The notes under the pieces: model-generated
Database searches by the model: none
What the model saw: only the letters and a program-made list of their open reading frames with translations
What the model was told of the DNA's origin: nothing
Position numbers and translations under genes: made by a program
In this document: positions 23,607-31,691 of the stretch, one piece after another
Numbering within the stretch: position 1 is the stretch's first letter
Layout of the letters: every line of letters starts with the position of its first letter
NCBI RefSeq assembly: GCF_002532535.1
Contig: NZ_NQWI01000052.1
Location: 1 to 33,927 of the forward strand
Length of the DNA stretch: 33,927 nucleotides
From: Candidatus Viridilinea mediisalina
Lineage (GTDB): Bacteria; Chloroflexota; Chloroflexia; Chloroflexales; Chloroflexaceae
Reading direction: 5' to 3'

Positions 23607-24773
23607 ATGAGCAATATCTACCTTGTGGGTGCGGCAGCGACGCCGGTAGGCGAACACTACGCACGGAGTTTGGCTGATCTCGCGAGTGAGGCGGTACGCG
23701 CAGCTTTTGCGCCGCTCTCCGCGTTGCCCCTTGATCGCGTGGGTGGGTTGTATGTGGCCAATGCGCTGGCCGAGAACTTGGCGAGCCAAGGGCAGTTGGG
23801 GGCCTATCTTGCGACATCTGTGGGCTTACACGGTGTCCCGGCGCTGCGCGTTGAGGCGGCGGGGGCGAGTGGCGGCGTTGCGGTGCAGCAGGCGGCTCAG
23901 GCGATTGCCGCAGGTCAGTGTGAGATCGCGGTGGTGCTTGGAGTCGAGAAGTTGACCGACCGGCTTGAGGGTGAGGTTGAGGCTGCGTTGGCGCTGCAGA
24001 GCGATGGCGAGGCGCAGGCGATCCATGGCCTGACCCTGACGGCCCAATGGGCGTTGCTGATGCGCCGCTACATGCATGTCTATGGCTACCCCGCTGAGGC
24101 TTTTGCACCCTTCCCAGTGAATGCCCATACCAATGCGGCCAAGAATCCCCAGGCGCTCTACCGCTTTGGGATCAATGCCGACAAGTATCGCAAAGCTGGG
24201 CAGATTGCCTCGCCGCTCAATATGCTCGATTGTAGCAGCCTCGCTGATGGTGCGGCGTGTCTAGTTTTGGTCAATGAGGCGTTGGCCCGCGAGTTACCGG
24301 GGCCACATCTGCGTATCGCTGCAACTGCTGTCGCTACCGATACACCGAACATTGCGGCGCGTCCCGATCCGCTCGATCTGAGTGCCTGCCGCACCAGCGC
24401 CCAGGTAGCCTTGGAGCGGGCCCACCTTAGCTTGAGCGATGTTCATGTGTTTGAAGTGAGCGATCCCCACGGCATTACGGCCGCCTTGGCGCTCGAAGCG
24501 TTGGGCTGCTACCCCCGTGGCGAAGCGCCGCGCCACGCGGCTGATGGTGCCATTACGCCCACCGGGCACACCCCCATTGCTACGGCGGGTGGCTATAAAG
24601 CCCGTGGTGACATTGGTGGGGCGAGTGGTATCTATCAGATGGTCGAGTTGGCACGCCAACTGCGCGGCGAAGCTGGCCCAACCCAAGTGGCCAACGCACG
24701 CATTGCCCTCGCCCAATCGCTCGGTGGTCTGGCGGCAACCGCGGCAACCTGCGTGCTGATAGCCGATAGCTAG
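23607..24773 (+). CDS. Thiolase-family protein lacking catalytic Cys and His residues
   Basis: A 388-aa homologue of the archaeal SCP2-like acetyl-CoA acetyltransferase. The fold is intact over its full length: RVEAAxASGG, LGVEKLTD, RRYMHVYGYPAEAF, NAHTNAAKNP and LDCSSLADGAACLVL. In active relatives the nucleophile lies in EAACASGG. Here it is EAAGASGG (Gly86, codon GGG). The catalytic His of EVHD is Ser285 (FEVSDPHGI), and the GHP motif reads ARGDIGGASGIYQ (Asp335 for His). It should therefore be unable to form the acyl-enzyme. It may scaffold HMG-CoA synthase and the DUF35 protein and channel CoA, with the thiolase reaction done by another enzyme. No disabling stop or frameshift is seen. 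The DUF35 gene follows at 14 nt. Confidence 0.85.
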   Translation: MSNIYLVGAAATPVGEHYARSLADLASEAVRAAFAPLSALPLDRVGGLYVANALAENLASQGQLGAYLATSVGLHGVPALRVEAAGASGGVAVQQAAQAIAAGQCEIAVVLGVEKLTDRLEGEVEAALALQSDGEAQAIHGLTLTAQWALLMRRYMHVYGYPAEAFAPFPVNAHTNAAKNPQALYRFGINADKYRKAGQIASPLNMLDCSSLADGAACLVLVNEALARELPGPHLRIAATAVATDTPNIAARPDPLDLSACRTSAQVALERAHLSLSDVHVFEVSDPHGITAALALEALGCYPRGEAPRHAADGAITPTGHTPIATAGGYKARGDIGGASGIYQMVELARQLRGEAGPTQVANARIALAQSLGGLAATAATCVLIADS

Positions 24774-24787
24774 AAGGATAAAGACCC

Positions 24788-25183
24788 ATGGAAGTTGCCC
24801 GCCACTGGCGTCAGCGCGGTACGCGCTACCGGCTTGAAGGCCAGCGCAACACGCGCACTGGTGCCATTCGCTTTCCTGCGCAGCCCCCCGCCCTTGGCGA
24901 AGAGCCAAGCGAATGGGAGAGCATCCGCCTCAGTGGGCGCGGGACACTCTATAGCTTCAGTGTGATCCGCCAAGCGCCCGATGGCTTTGAGGGCTTGGTG
25001 CCCTACCCGGTAGCACTGGTGCAACTCGAGGAAGGCCCCCTCGTTACCGCCCAACTCACCGATTGCGCTGAAGCAGACCTGAGTATCGGCATTGCAGTCG
25101 AGATGGTTACGCGCCACCTGCTCGACACAGGCGAAGATAATGTGCTGGTCTATGGCTATAAGTTCCGGCCCTGCTTGATGTAG
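24788..25183 (+). CDS. DUF35 OB-fold protein with lost zinc ribbon
   Basis: A 131-aa homologue of the small DUF35 bridging subunit of archaeal HMG-CoA synthase/thiolase complexes. The N-terminal helix is [17 protein letters not shown]. The rubredoxin-like C-x-x-C that normally follows (C-x-x-C-G-x-x-x-F-P) is replaced by [11 protein letters not shown], and no second Cys pair is present. The OB-fold is retained ([35 protein letters not shown], then YGYKFRP). Zinc binding is therefore unlikely. AAGGA lies 9 nt before ATG 24788. It is probably co-transcribed with the thiolase-like gene. Its role as the scaffold shared by both thiolase-fold partners is inferred from the archaeal complexes. Confidence 0.85.
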   Translation: MEVARHWRQRGTRYRLEGQRNTRTGAIRFPAQPPALGEEPSEWESIRLSGRGTLYSFSVIRQAPDGFEGLVPYPVALVQLEEGPLVTAQLTDCAEADLSIGIAVEMVTRHLLDTGEDNVLVYGYKFRPCLM

Positions 25184-25199
25184 AGGCTACCTCAACATA

Positions 25200-25255
25200 C
25201 TTTGCGTCCGCGCCGCGTGGCTTCGACAGGCTCAGCCAGCGGCGCGGACACAAAG
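25200..25255. repeat. Hairpin with cttcgacaggctcag loop
   Basis: The arms 25200-25216 and 25239-25255 match at 16 of 17 positions, with an inner tggct/agcca step. The loop motif ggcttcgacaggctcagcc is a familiar bacterial REP-type sequence. It lies just downstream of the DUF35 gene and may serve as its terminator. Confidence 0.7.
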
Positions 25256-25266
25256 CATTTGTTAGC

Positions 25267-25372
25267 GCGAAGAAGCCTTGGGCTTGTCTAAGCGCCGGAG
25301 CGCGGGCGTCCCGCCCGCATGCGGGCGGGACGCCCGCGCTCCCAGGTTCGGCCCAGGGCTTCGCCGCCACAC
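25267..25372. repeat. Nested palindrome, 46-bp perfect core
   Basis: 25297-25342 is a perfect 46-bp palindrome centred on gcatgc (arms gagcgcgggcgtcccgcccg). It is enclosed by imperfect outer arms gaagccttgggc (about 25272-25283) and gcccagggcttc (about 25352-25363). Extreme GC content and lack of T-runs make it more like an extruding REP/BIME-type repeat than a normal terminator. Confidence 0.85.
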
Positions 25373-25391
25373 CGTAACACAAAAAGCTGGT

Positions 25392-25420
25392 TTGGGGCGT
25401 AGCCACCCTTCGGCTATAAT
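25392..25420 (+). promoter_or_regulatory. Promoter of the LysK-like gene (leaderless)
   Basis: A perfect TATAAT (25415-25420) with TTGGGG (25392-25397) at 17-bp spacing. The ATG at 25429 is 8 nt beyond the -10, so the transcript would start at the start codon. No Shine-Dalgarno is present. Confidence 0.65.
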
Positions 25421-25428
25421 CAACAACC

Positions 25429-26475
25429 ATGGAACACGAATCGCTCGCACTACTTGAGGCGCTGCTACACATTCCTTCGCTCTCGGGGCAAGAGGCGGAG
25501 GCAGCGGCCTTTTTGGTTGATCGGATGGCCGGGTATGGCTGGGAAGCCACGGTGGATGCTGCGGGCAACGCGGTGGGCTTGGTAGGCCATGAGGGGCCGT
25601 TGGTGGTGCTGTTGGGCCACATTGACACCGTGCCGGGTGCGATCCCGGTGCGGGTTGAAGCTGGTTGTCTCTATGGGCGTGGCGCGGTAGATGCCAAAGG
25701 GCCCTTTGCGACCTTCATTCAGGCGACGCGGCGGGCCGAGTTGGCTGGGCGCTTGCGCTGCCGGGTGGCCCTCGTGGGCGCGACGGAAGAGGAGGCGGCA
25801 AGTTCAAAAGGGGCCCACTATGTACGCGAGCGCTATGCGCCAGCCTATTGTGTGATTGGTGAGCCGAGTGGCTGGAATCGGGTGACCTTGGGCTACAAAG
25901 GGCGACTCTTGGTCCACTACCGCCTTGAGCAGGCGTCGGCCCATAGTGCCGGCGAGCTACCCGCTGCCCCTGAGTCGCTCGTTGCTTTCTGGCGTGAAGT
26001 AGAGGCCCATTGTGCGGCCCACAACGCCGGGCGTGAACGGCTCTTCGATCAACTCATCCCCTCGTTGCGCCAGGTTGCCAGTGGGGGCGACGGCCTCACC
26101 GATTGGTGTACCGCAACCATTGGTCTACGTCTACCCGAAGGAATTGACCCGGCCTGCCTAGCCGATGATCTGCGCGCGTTGGCTGGTGCGGCCCATGTAC
26201 GCTTTGAGGGCGGTTGTCCCGCCTTTCGCAGCCCGCGCACTACCCCACTGGCCAGCGCCTTCCTGCGCTCCATTCGCGCCCACGGGGGGCAACCCGCCTT
26301 TTTGCACAAGACTGGCACCGCCGACATGAATGTCGTTGGCCCAGCTTGGAACTGCCCGATTGTAGCCTATGGCCCCGGCGATTCCCGCCTCGACCATACG
26401 CCCAACGAGCATATTGTGATCAGTGAGTATTTTCAAGCGATTGAGGTACTGGCTGAGGTGTTGGGGCAGCTCTGA
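25429..26475 (+). CDS. lysK: M20-family hydrolase, [LysW]-lysine/ornithine hydrolase (LysK) type
   Basis: A 348-aa zinc metallo-deacylase. In the LysW-dependent pathway it releases lysine (or ornithine) from the carrier protein LysW. Metal and catalytic residues are His64/Asp66 ([10 protein letters not shown]), Asp88 (GRGAVDAKG), Glu120/Glu121 ([11 protein letters not shown]), Glu145 (IGEPSGW) and His323 (DHTPNEH). The C-terminal HKTGTADMN and [15 protein letters not shown] blocks favour LysK over ArgE/DapE. No lysW, lysX, lysZ, lysY or lysJ is in the window, so the gene stands alone and ArgE-like acetylornithine deacetylation cannot be excluded. Confidence 0.82.
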   Translation: MEHESLALLEALLHIPSLSGQEAEAAAFLVDRMAGYGWEATVDAAGNAVGLVGHEGPLVVLLGHIDTVPGAIPVRVEAGCLYGRGAVDAKGPFATFIQATRRAELAGRLRCRVALVGATEEEAASSKGAHYVRERYAPAYCVIGEPSGWNRVTLGYKGRLLVHYRLEQASAHSAGELPAAPESLVAFWREVEAHCAAHNAGRERLFDQLIPSLRQVASGGDGLTDWCTATIGLRLPEGIDPACLADDLRALAGAAHVRFEGGCPAFRSPRTTPLASAFLRSIRAHGGQPAFLHKTGTADMNVVGPAWNCPIVAYGPGDSRLDHTPNEHIVISEYFQAIEVLAEVLGQL

Positions 26476-26521
26476 GAACAGGATATAGGATATAGTTTAC
26501 GTCATCAGGCTTGACTCCGGG

Positions 26522-26527
26522 TACAAT
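26522..26527 (+). promoter_or_regulatory. Putative -10 of the ArsR-DUF507 pair
   Basis: TACAAT, 48 nt before ATG 26576. The upstream stretch gtttacg (26495-26501) is a poor -35 at 20-bp spacing. Short gtagcatt/cctcagtg sequences between it and the gene give no clear operator. Confidence 0.35.
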
Positions 26528-26575
26528 GCAGCGTAGCATTAACATAAATCCCTCAGTGTAGAGGGAGGTACACCT

Positions 26576-26887
26576 ATGCTAAAAGCAACGACCGCTTCCA
26601 TCGCCAACGATGTCCCACTTGCCCAACTCTGCAAAGCGTTGGGCAATCCGGTACGCATCGCTATTTTACGTTACGTGTTGGAACACCCCGATTGCATCGG
26701 AAACCAGATTCTACTCCATTTGCCCGATGATGGCCCCCATGCTCAATCCACGCTTTCGCAGCACCTGCGCCAACTGCGTGATGTCCACCTACTTGAGAGC
26801 TATTCGGATGGCGCAGCAGTCTGCTACCGGGTCAATAGTGAACGCCTTGCGTGGCTGCGGAACGAGTTGGGGGGGTTGAGCAAATAA
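26576..26887 (+). CDS. ArsR-family winged-helix regulator
   Basis: A 103-aa DNA-binding protein. LCKALGNPVRIAILRYVLEHPDC is the typical ArsR/SmtB opening, and QSTLSQHLRQLRDVHLLES is the recognition helix, followed by the beta-wing (SDGAAVCYRVN). The ELCVCDL metal motif is absent. Cys19, Cys40 and Cys82 are isolated, so metal sensing is not supported. GGGAGG is about 8 nt upstream of ATG. The DUF507 gene starts 17 nt after its stop, so the two probably share a transcript. Confidence 0.85.
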   Translation: MLKATTASIANDVPLAQLCKALGNPVRIAILRYVLEHPDCIGNQILLHLPDDGPHAQSTLSQHLRQLRDVHLLESYSDGAAVCYRVNSERLAWLRNELGGLSK

Positions 26888-26904
26888 AAAGGAGACTTCC
26901 CCAT

Positions 26905-27204
26905 ATGCGTCTATCGGAAGATAAGGTACGGCGGATCGCCGAACGCATCCATGATGAGTTGGCTCAGCAAGGGTTACTGGCCTATCGTGAGCCACATGGC
27001 ACCAAACCAGGGGTTGGGCGGGCCGCCCGGGTTAAGGCAATTTTTGACTTCATTGTTGCAGATCTGCAAGTGGAGGAGGAGATTGATGCCGAGGTGGATC
27101 GCGTTTTGGCTACCTATAGTCGTGAGATTAAAGGCACTGAGCGGGATATTCTCTTCCGCAAACACAAAGAGGAGATTGCGCGCAAACGTGGGTATGTGTT
27201 GTGA
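26905..27204 (+). CDS. DUF507 family protein
   Basis: A 99-aa protein matching DUF507. It opens MRLSEDKVRRIAERIHDEL, has a central FIVADLQVEEEIDAEVDRVLA and ends GTERDILFRKHKEEIARKRGYVL. It is highly charged, helical and has no membrane segment. ATG 26905 is chosen over the frame's earlier start because AAAAAGGAG lies 10 nt upstream and the family begins at M-x-L-S. Function is unknown; pairing with an ArsR-type regulator suggests co-regulation. Confidence 0.85.
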   Translation: MRLSEDKVRRIAERIHDELAQQGLLAYREPHGTKPGVGRAARVKAIFDFIVADLQVEEEIDAEVDRVLATYSREIKGTERDILFRKHKEEIARKRGYVL

Positions 27205-27433
27205 AGGATACAGGAAGTAGGAGGTCGGTGGCCCGCAGCGGGGCGTCCACGAATGCATCGATGTGGTCTGCAACGAGGCCGCCCACGGTACCACACGATT
27301 GAACCGCTTGGGGGCCGCTGCTACGCCCCTACGGTGCGGTGCGATGGGGGATTTGTCCACCGCAACACGCTCGTCGTCACCCAATGTAGGGGCGTAGTGC
27401 TGCCCCGCTGGAATCATGGCGAGCGCGTCTTGA

Positions 27434-27580
27434 TCCGGGCCGCTGAAGCGCTATGTGGAACAGCACTTCAGCGCGGGCAAGCGCGATCTCTATGCAGCCT
27501 TTATGTTGCGTATGGGGCGCAGCCATTCTCCCGCGCTTCTGGTGAGGATTAAACATGTGAAGCATGCTACAATAAAATAG
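27434..27580 (+). pseudogene. Possible C-terminal gene remnant
   Basis: In the 410-bp gap 27205-27614, one frame reads PLKRYVEQHFSAGKRDLYAA and on through MLRMGRSHSPALLVRI to a TAG at 27578-27580. It looks protein-like in composition, but a TGA stop (27431-27433) cuts it upstream and no start codon with a ribosome site exists. The family is not recognised. The rest of the gap contains repeat DNA, including cgcttgggggccgctgctac (27305-27324), which recurs at 33863-33882. Confidence 0.35.
27565..27573 (+). promoter_or_regulatory. Extended -10 of the CheB-CheR-kinase gene
   Basis: TGCTACAAT, 41 nt before ATG 27615, identical to the boxes upstream of HMG-CoA reductase and of the 20751 lipoprotein. 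No good -35. Confidence 0.5.
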
Positions 27581-27614
27581 GAGCCCAATACTACATCGGA
27601 ACTGGGAGTCCACG

Positions 27615-30600
27615 ATGACTTCTGTTGCTGTTGCAGAATCTGATTCGCACCCTCTTCGCCAAGAATCTCGTTTTACACCGCACGTGATTGCTATTGGTGC
27701 ATCGGTTGGCGGCTTGCAAGCTTTTACCGAATTTCTCCAAGCAATGCCGCCCGCGAGTGGTCTGGCGTTTGTGTTGATTCAACATCTCGATCCGCAACAG
27801 CCGAGCTATTTAGCTGAGTTGCTTGATGCACAGACGACGATGCCGGTGCATCATGTGCATGCCACGACGCCCATCGAGGCCGACCATGTCTATCTGCTGC
27901 CGCCCAATCATGCGCTAACGATTGAACAGGGTGAGCTGCGTCTGGTGCCGCCGACGGCAATTCATGGCTTGCGCCTGCCATTCGATCACTTCTTGCGTTC
28001 GCTCGCCGCCGATCAGGGGCCACGGGCGGTCGGTATTGTGCTTTCGGGTACGGGAACCGATGGGACGCAGGGGCTGGCGGCGCTACAGGCGCAGGGTGGG
28101 CTGACTATCGCCCAAGAGCCCGCCTCCGCTATCGCGCCGATGATGCCCGAACATGCCATCGCCGCCGGGGTGGTAGACCAGATTCTGCCGATTGCCGCCA
28201 TGCCCGCCGCGCTGCTGGCCCATGTTCGCCAAGCCCCCGCCGCACGCTCCACGCCCCAAGTCGCAGCAGAGCCCCCCGCTGATCTGTTGCGCCAGATTAT
28301 AGCCACCCTCGAATTGGCGACGGGCCACGACTTCAGCCACTACAAAGTCTCTACGCTACGGCGGCGCGTCGAGCGCCGGAGGCAGGCGCTGCGTCTGCCC
28401 AGCATGGATGACTACTTCGCACGGTTGCAGCAGGATCGGGAGGAGGTGGAACTACTTCTTCAGGATCTGTTGATCAGTGTGACCGAATTCTTCCGCGATC
28501 CGGCGGCGTTCGAGGCGCTGGCCGCCACCTTTCTTCCCCATATCACACGCAATCGCGCCCCGAACACGCCGATACGCATCTGGGTGCCGGGCTGCGCCAC
28601 GGGTGAAGAGGCCTACTCGCTGGCTATCCTGCTCGCGGAGCATTTCGATAGACTCAATACGCCGCCAGCCGTGCAGATCTTTGCCACCGATATTGATGAG
28701 ACCGCCCTTGCGTTGGCCCGTCGTGGACGTTATGATGCGAACATCACCGCCCATGTCTCGCCCGAACGCCTCGCACGCTACTTTTTTCAGGAGGGCCAGT
28801 TCTATCAGGTGAGCAAGACGTTGCGTGAACAGTGCCTCTTTTCGGCGCATAACCTGATTAGCGATCCCCCCTTTGGACGGATGGATCTGATTGCGTGTCG
28901 CAATCTGCTGATCTATTTTGATGCTGATCTGCAACGACGTCTCATGCCGGTCTTTCACTACGCGCTCGCGCCCAACGGCTTCCTGTTTCTTGGTACTGCC
29001 GAACATGCTACCGGCGTCGGGAATGAAGGTGAACTCTTTCGCGTGATCGATGGGGCCAAGCGCATCTATCAGCGCAAAGAGCGCTTGATACGCCCGTTGG
29101 TCGATCTGCCATGGGCCAATGCGGGGCGCATTGGCTTGCGAACGAGCGCAACGGCGCGGCGCACGCCGCAGAGCAGCACACGGGGCATTGCTGCGACCAT
29201 TGAGCGCATTCTGCTGCGCGAGTATGCTCCAACGGCGGTGGCGATTGATGAACAGGGGATGATCCTCTACCTTAGTGGGCGCACGTATCCCTACCTCATG
29301 GTGCCTGCGGGTGCCCCTACGACCAATCTCTTAGCCTTAGCACACCCCGATCTCCAACTGCCTTTGCGGGCTGCGCTGCGCACCGTTGCCCAAGAGCGTA
29401 CATCAGTGGTACACGAGCATCTCTTGATGGGCAGTGGTAGCGACCAACTCTCGATCACCTTCACGCTCCGTCTGCTCGACGAACCGGAGCTCAATACCGA
29501 TCTCTTTTTGGTGGTCTTACAGGTTACCCGCCCACCAACACCACTTGCACCGAGTGACGATACCCAGACGATGTTGAGCGACTCTGCCGATATGCTCGCG
29601 CTTGAATTGCAACGCACCCGCGATACGCTTGAGGCGATTATCCGTGAGCACCAAGAGGCTAACCTTGATCTGACCGCCGTGAATGAAGAACTGCGGGCGC
29701 TCAATGAGGAGTTGCAAGCCACCAATGAAGAGTTGCAGACCTCGAAGGAGGAGATTCAGTCGATCAACGAAGAGTTGCAGACCGTCAATGCCGAATTGAG
29801 CCGCAAGATTGCCGAACTCGATCGTGCCAATGCCGATCTCGCTAATCTCTTCGCCAGCGCCCAGATTCCGGCGATCTTCCTCTATGCCGATGGCCGCATC
29901 GCCCGTTTCACGCCGCAAGCGACTGAACTCTTTGCGCTCATCGAGTCTGATCTCGGACGACCGCTCAGCGACCTGCGCGCCCTCTTCCACGATGGCAACC
30001 TCCAGGCGCTGATCGCCCAGGTTCTCACGAGCGGCACCTCGCGCCAAGAGATGGTCTATCAACCGGAGGGCGATCGCTGGTGGAGCATGCAGGTTCGACC
30101 CTACCACACCCTCACCGGCAACACCGACGGGGTGGTGCTGACCTTTGCCGACATTAGCGCCTTAAAGCGGGTCGAGATGGTGCTGCAGCAAGCCAACGAC
30201 AATTTAGAGCAGCGTGTTGCCATGCGCACCGACGAGCTCGCCGCCACCAATGCGGCTCTTCAGGCGCAGATCGCCGAGCGTGCGCAGGCTGAACAGGTGC
30301 GCCAGCAGTTGTTGCAGCAGTTGGTGACCGCGCAGGAGGAGGAGCGCCGCCATATTGCCCATGAACTGCACGACCAGTTGGGTCAAGATCTCACCGCCCT
30401 GCTCATTGGCCTCAGGGCGCTCCAAGAGGTGCTTGCGGTCAATGATCCAATCACCGAGCAGGTGTTACAACTCCAGACGATGGCGATCCAGGTGAACCAA
30501 AATGCACGCAACCTCGCGGTGCAACTGCGCCCCTCTGTTCTTGATGATTTCGGCTTACCGTTGGCGTTACGCAACTATGTAGACCACTGGTCGGCGCAGG

Positions 30601-31001
30601 CGCACGTTGCGGTCGATCTACACATGAGCGGCCTTGATGCTGAACCACTGCCCCTCGCGGTCGAGACGACGATCTACCGGCTGATCCAAGAAGCACTGAC
30701 CAACATCCTCAGACATGCCCAAGCGAATGAGGTGGGTATTATCGTTGAGCGCTCCCCCGTACAGGTACGGTTGATTGTTGAGGATGATGGTGTAGGCTTC
30801 ATGATGCCTATGTCATTGGAGAGCCTCGATCGGGTGAAACAGATGGGATTGATCGGCATGCGTGAACGTGTAGCTCTTCTCGGTGGCGATCTGAGTATTG
30901 AATCCGTGATAGGTAACGGCACCTCCATCTTTGCCAACATTCCACTGCCTACGGCCACGGAGAAAGGCAATGACGGTGACGATCAAGGTCTTCCTCGTTG
31001 A
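27615..31001 (+). CDS. CheB-CheR-PAS-histidine kinase hybrid
   Basis: A 1128-aa cytoplasmic multidomain sensor. Residues 22-205 are a CheB methylesterase (Ser30 in GASVGG, His57 in QHLDP, Asp149 in SGTGTDG) without a receiver domain. Residues 222-490 are a CheR methyltransferase (SVTEFFRD, SAM motif VPGCATGEEAYS at 324-335, RNLLIYFD). About 655-745 is a strong coiled coil of NEELQ-type heptads, then PAS (about 750-860) and a second coil. A HisKA_3 dimerisation domain has His919 (HELHDQLGQDL), and a NarX-type ATPase domain ends the protein (LIQEALTNILRHA, DDGVGF, GLIGMRER). GGGAG precedes the ATG. It overlaps the NarL-type regulator gene by 32 nt, its probable partner. No MCP or other chemotaxis gene is nearby, so what it methylates is unknown. 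Confidence 0.92.
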   Translation: MTSVAVAESDSHPLRQESRFTPHVIAIGASVGGLQAFTEFLQAMPPASGLAFVLIQHLDPQQPSYLAELLDAQTTMPVHHVHATTPIEADHVYLLPPNHALTIEQGELRLVPPTAIHGLRLPFDHFLRSLAADQGPRAVGIVLSGTGTDGTQGLAALQAQGGLTIAQEPASAIAPMMPEHAIAAGVVDQILPIAAMPAALLAHVRQAPAARSTPQVAAEPPADLLRQIIATLELATGHDFSHYKVSTLRRRVERRRQALRLPSMDDYFARLQQDREEVELLLQDLLISVTEFFRDPAAFEALAATFLPHITRNRAPNTPIRIWVPGCATGEEAYSLAILLAEHFDRLNTPPAVQIFATDIDETALALARRGRYDANITAHVSPERLARYFFQEGQFYQVSKTLREQCLFSAHNLISDPPFGRMDLIACRNLLIYFDADLQRRLMPVFHYALAPNGFLFLGTAEHATGVGNEGELFRVIDGAKRIYQRKERLIRPLVDLPWANAGRIGLRTSATARRTPQSSTRGIAATIERILLREYAPTAVAIDEQGMILYLSGRTYPYLMVPAGAPTTNLLALAHPDLQLPLRAALRTVAQERTSVVHEHLLMGSGSDQLSITFTLRLLDEPELNTDLFLVVLQVTRPPTPLAPSDDTQTMLSDSADMLALELQRTRDTLEAIIREHQEANLDLTAVNEELRALNEELQATNEELQTSKEEIQSINEELQTVNAELSRKIAELDRANADLANLFASAQIPAIFLYADGRIARFTPQATELFALIESDLGRPLSDLRALFHDGNLQALIAQVLTSGTSRQEMVYQPEGDRWWSMQVRPYHTLTGNTDGVVLTFADISALKRVEMVLQQANDNLEQRVAMRTDELAATNAALQAQIAERAQAEQVRQQLLQQLVTAQEEERRHIAHELHDQLGQDLTALLIGLRALQEVLAVNDPITEQVLQLQTMAIQVNQNARNLAVQLRPSVLDDFGLPLALRNYVDHWSAQAHVAVDLHMSGLDAEPLPLAVETTIYRLIQEALTNILRHAQANEVGIIVERSPVQVRLIVEDDGVGFMMPMSLESLDRVKQMGLIGMRERVALLGGDLSIESVIGNGTSIFANIPLPTATEKGNDGDDQGLPR

Positions 31002-31620
31002 TGACCATATGGTGCTACGCGAAGGGCTCAAAACACTCATTGCCACCCAGTCCGATATGCAGGTGGTAGGCGAAGCTGGTGATGGCACAACGGCATGGCA
31101 GCAGATCGCGCAATGCTGCCCGGATGTGGTGATCATGGACATCTCGATGCCCGGCGAGAATGGTATTCGGGCGACTGAGCGGATCAAGCAGGTATGCCCG
31201 GCGATCAAGGTGCTGGTGTTGAGCGTCCACGACGACACGAGCTACCTGCGCCAGATGCTCGCGGCAGGGGCGTCGGGCTATATTCTCAAACAGACCGCAG
31301 CCGACGCCCTCCTCCAAGCTATTCGCGTGGTCGCTTCGGCAGCACTCTACATCGATCCGTTGTTGGCCGAACATGTCGTCTTTCGCTACGCACGGCGCCC
31401 TGCCGCCACCACCGAGCTGTTGGGTGCCGCTCTCAGCGAGCGTGAACACGAAGTGGTGCGGCGCGTGGTGCAGGGTTATAGCAACAAAGAGATCGGCAGC
31501 CAACTTGATCTAAGTGTCAAGACGGTCGAGACCTACCGGGCACGGGCGATGCAGAAGCTCGGCCTAACCAACCGGGCGGCCCTGGTGCGCTACGCCCTTG
31601 AACGCGGCTGGCTGCATTGA
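30970..31620 (+). CDS. NarL/FixJ-type response regulator
   Basis: A 216-aa transcription factor. The receiver has Asp11/Asp12 (FLVDDHMVLREGL), phospho-acceptor Asp57 (DVVIMDISMPGENG), Ser85 and Lys107 (GYILKQTAADAL). A LuxR-type helix-turn-helix follows (ALSEREHEVVRRVVQGYSNKEIG, then LDLSVKTVETYRARAMQKLG). ATG 30970 is chosen because it follows AGAAAGG and begins just before the receiver. It lies 32 nt inside the kinase gene, implying translational coupling. It is followed immediately by a perfect terminator hairpin. Confidence 0.93.
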   Translation: MTVTIKVFLVDDHMVLREGLKTLIATQSDMQVVGEAGDGTTAWQQIAQCCPDVVIMDISMPGENGIRATERIKQVCPAIKVLVLSVHDDTSYLRQMLAAGASGYILKQTAADALLQAIRVVASAALYIDPLLAEHVVFRYARRPAATTELLGAALSEREHEVVRRVVQGYSNKEIGSQLDLSVKTVETYRARAMQKLGLTNRAALVRYALERGWLH

Positions 31621-31648
31621 GTTACGCCCCCACCGGGGGCGTAACTCA
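31618..31648. terminator. Perfect 14-bp hairpin between convergent signalling genes
   Basis: The arms 31618-31631 (tgagttacgccccc) and 31635-31648 are perfectly complementary with an acc loop, overlapping the regulator's stop codon. It lies between genes on opposite strands, fitting a bidirectional terminator, although no T-run follows. Confidence 0.7.
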
Positions 31649-31691
31649 ACCCTTTGCACAACAACACACATCCCCGCCTCCCGCCTCGCCG

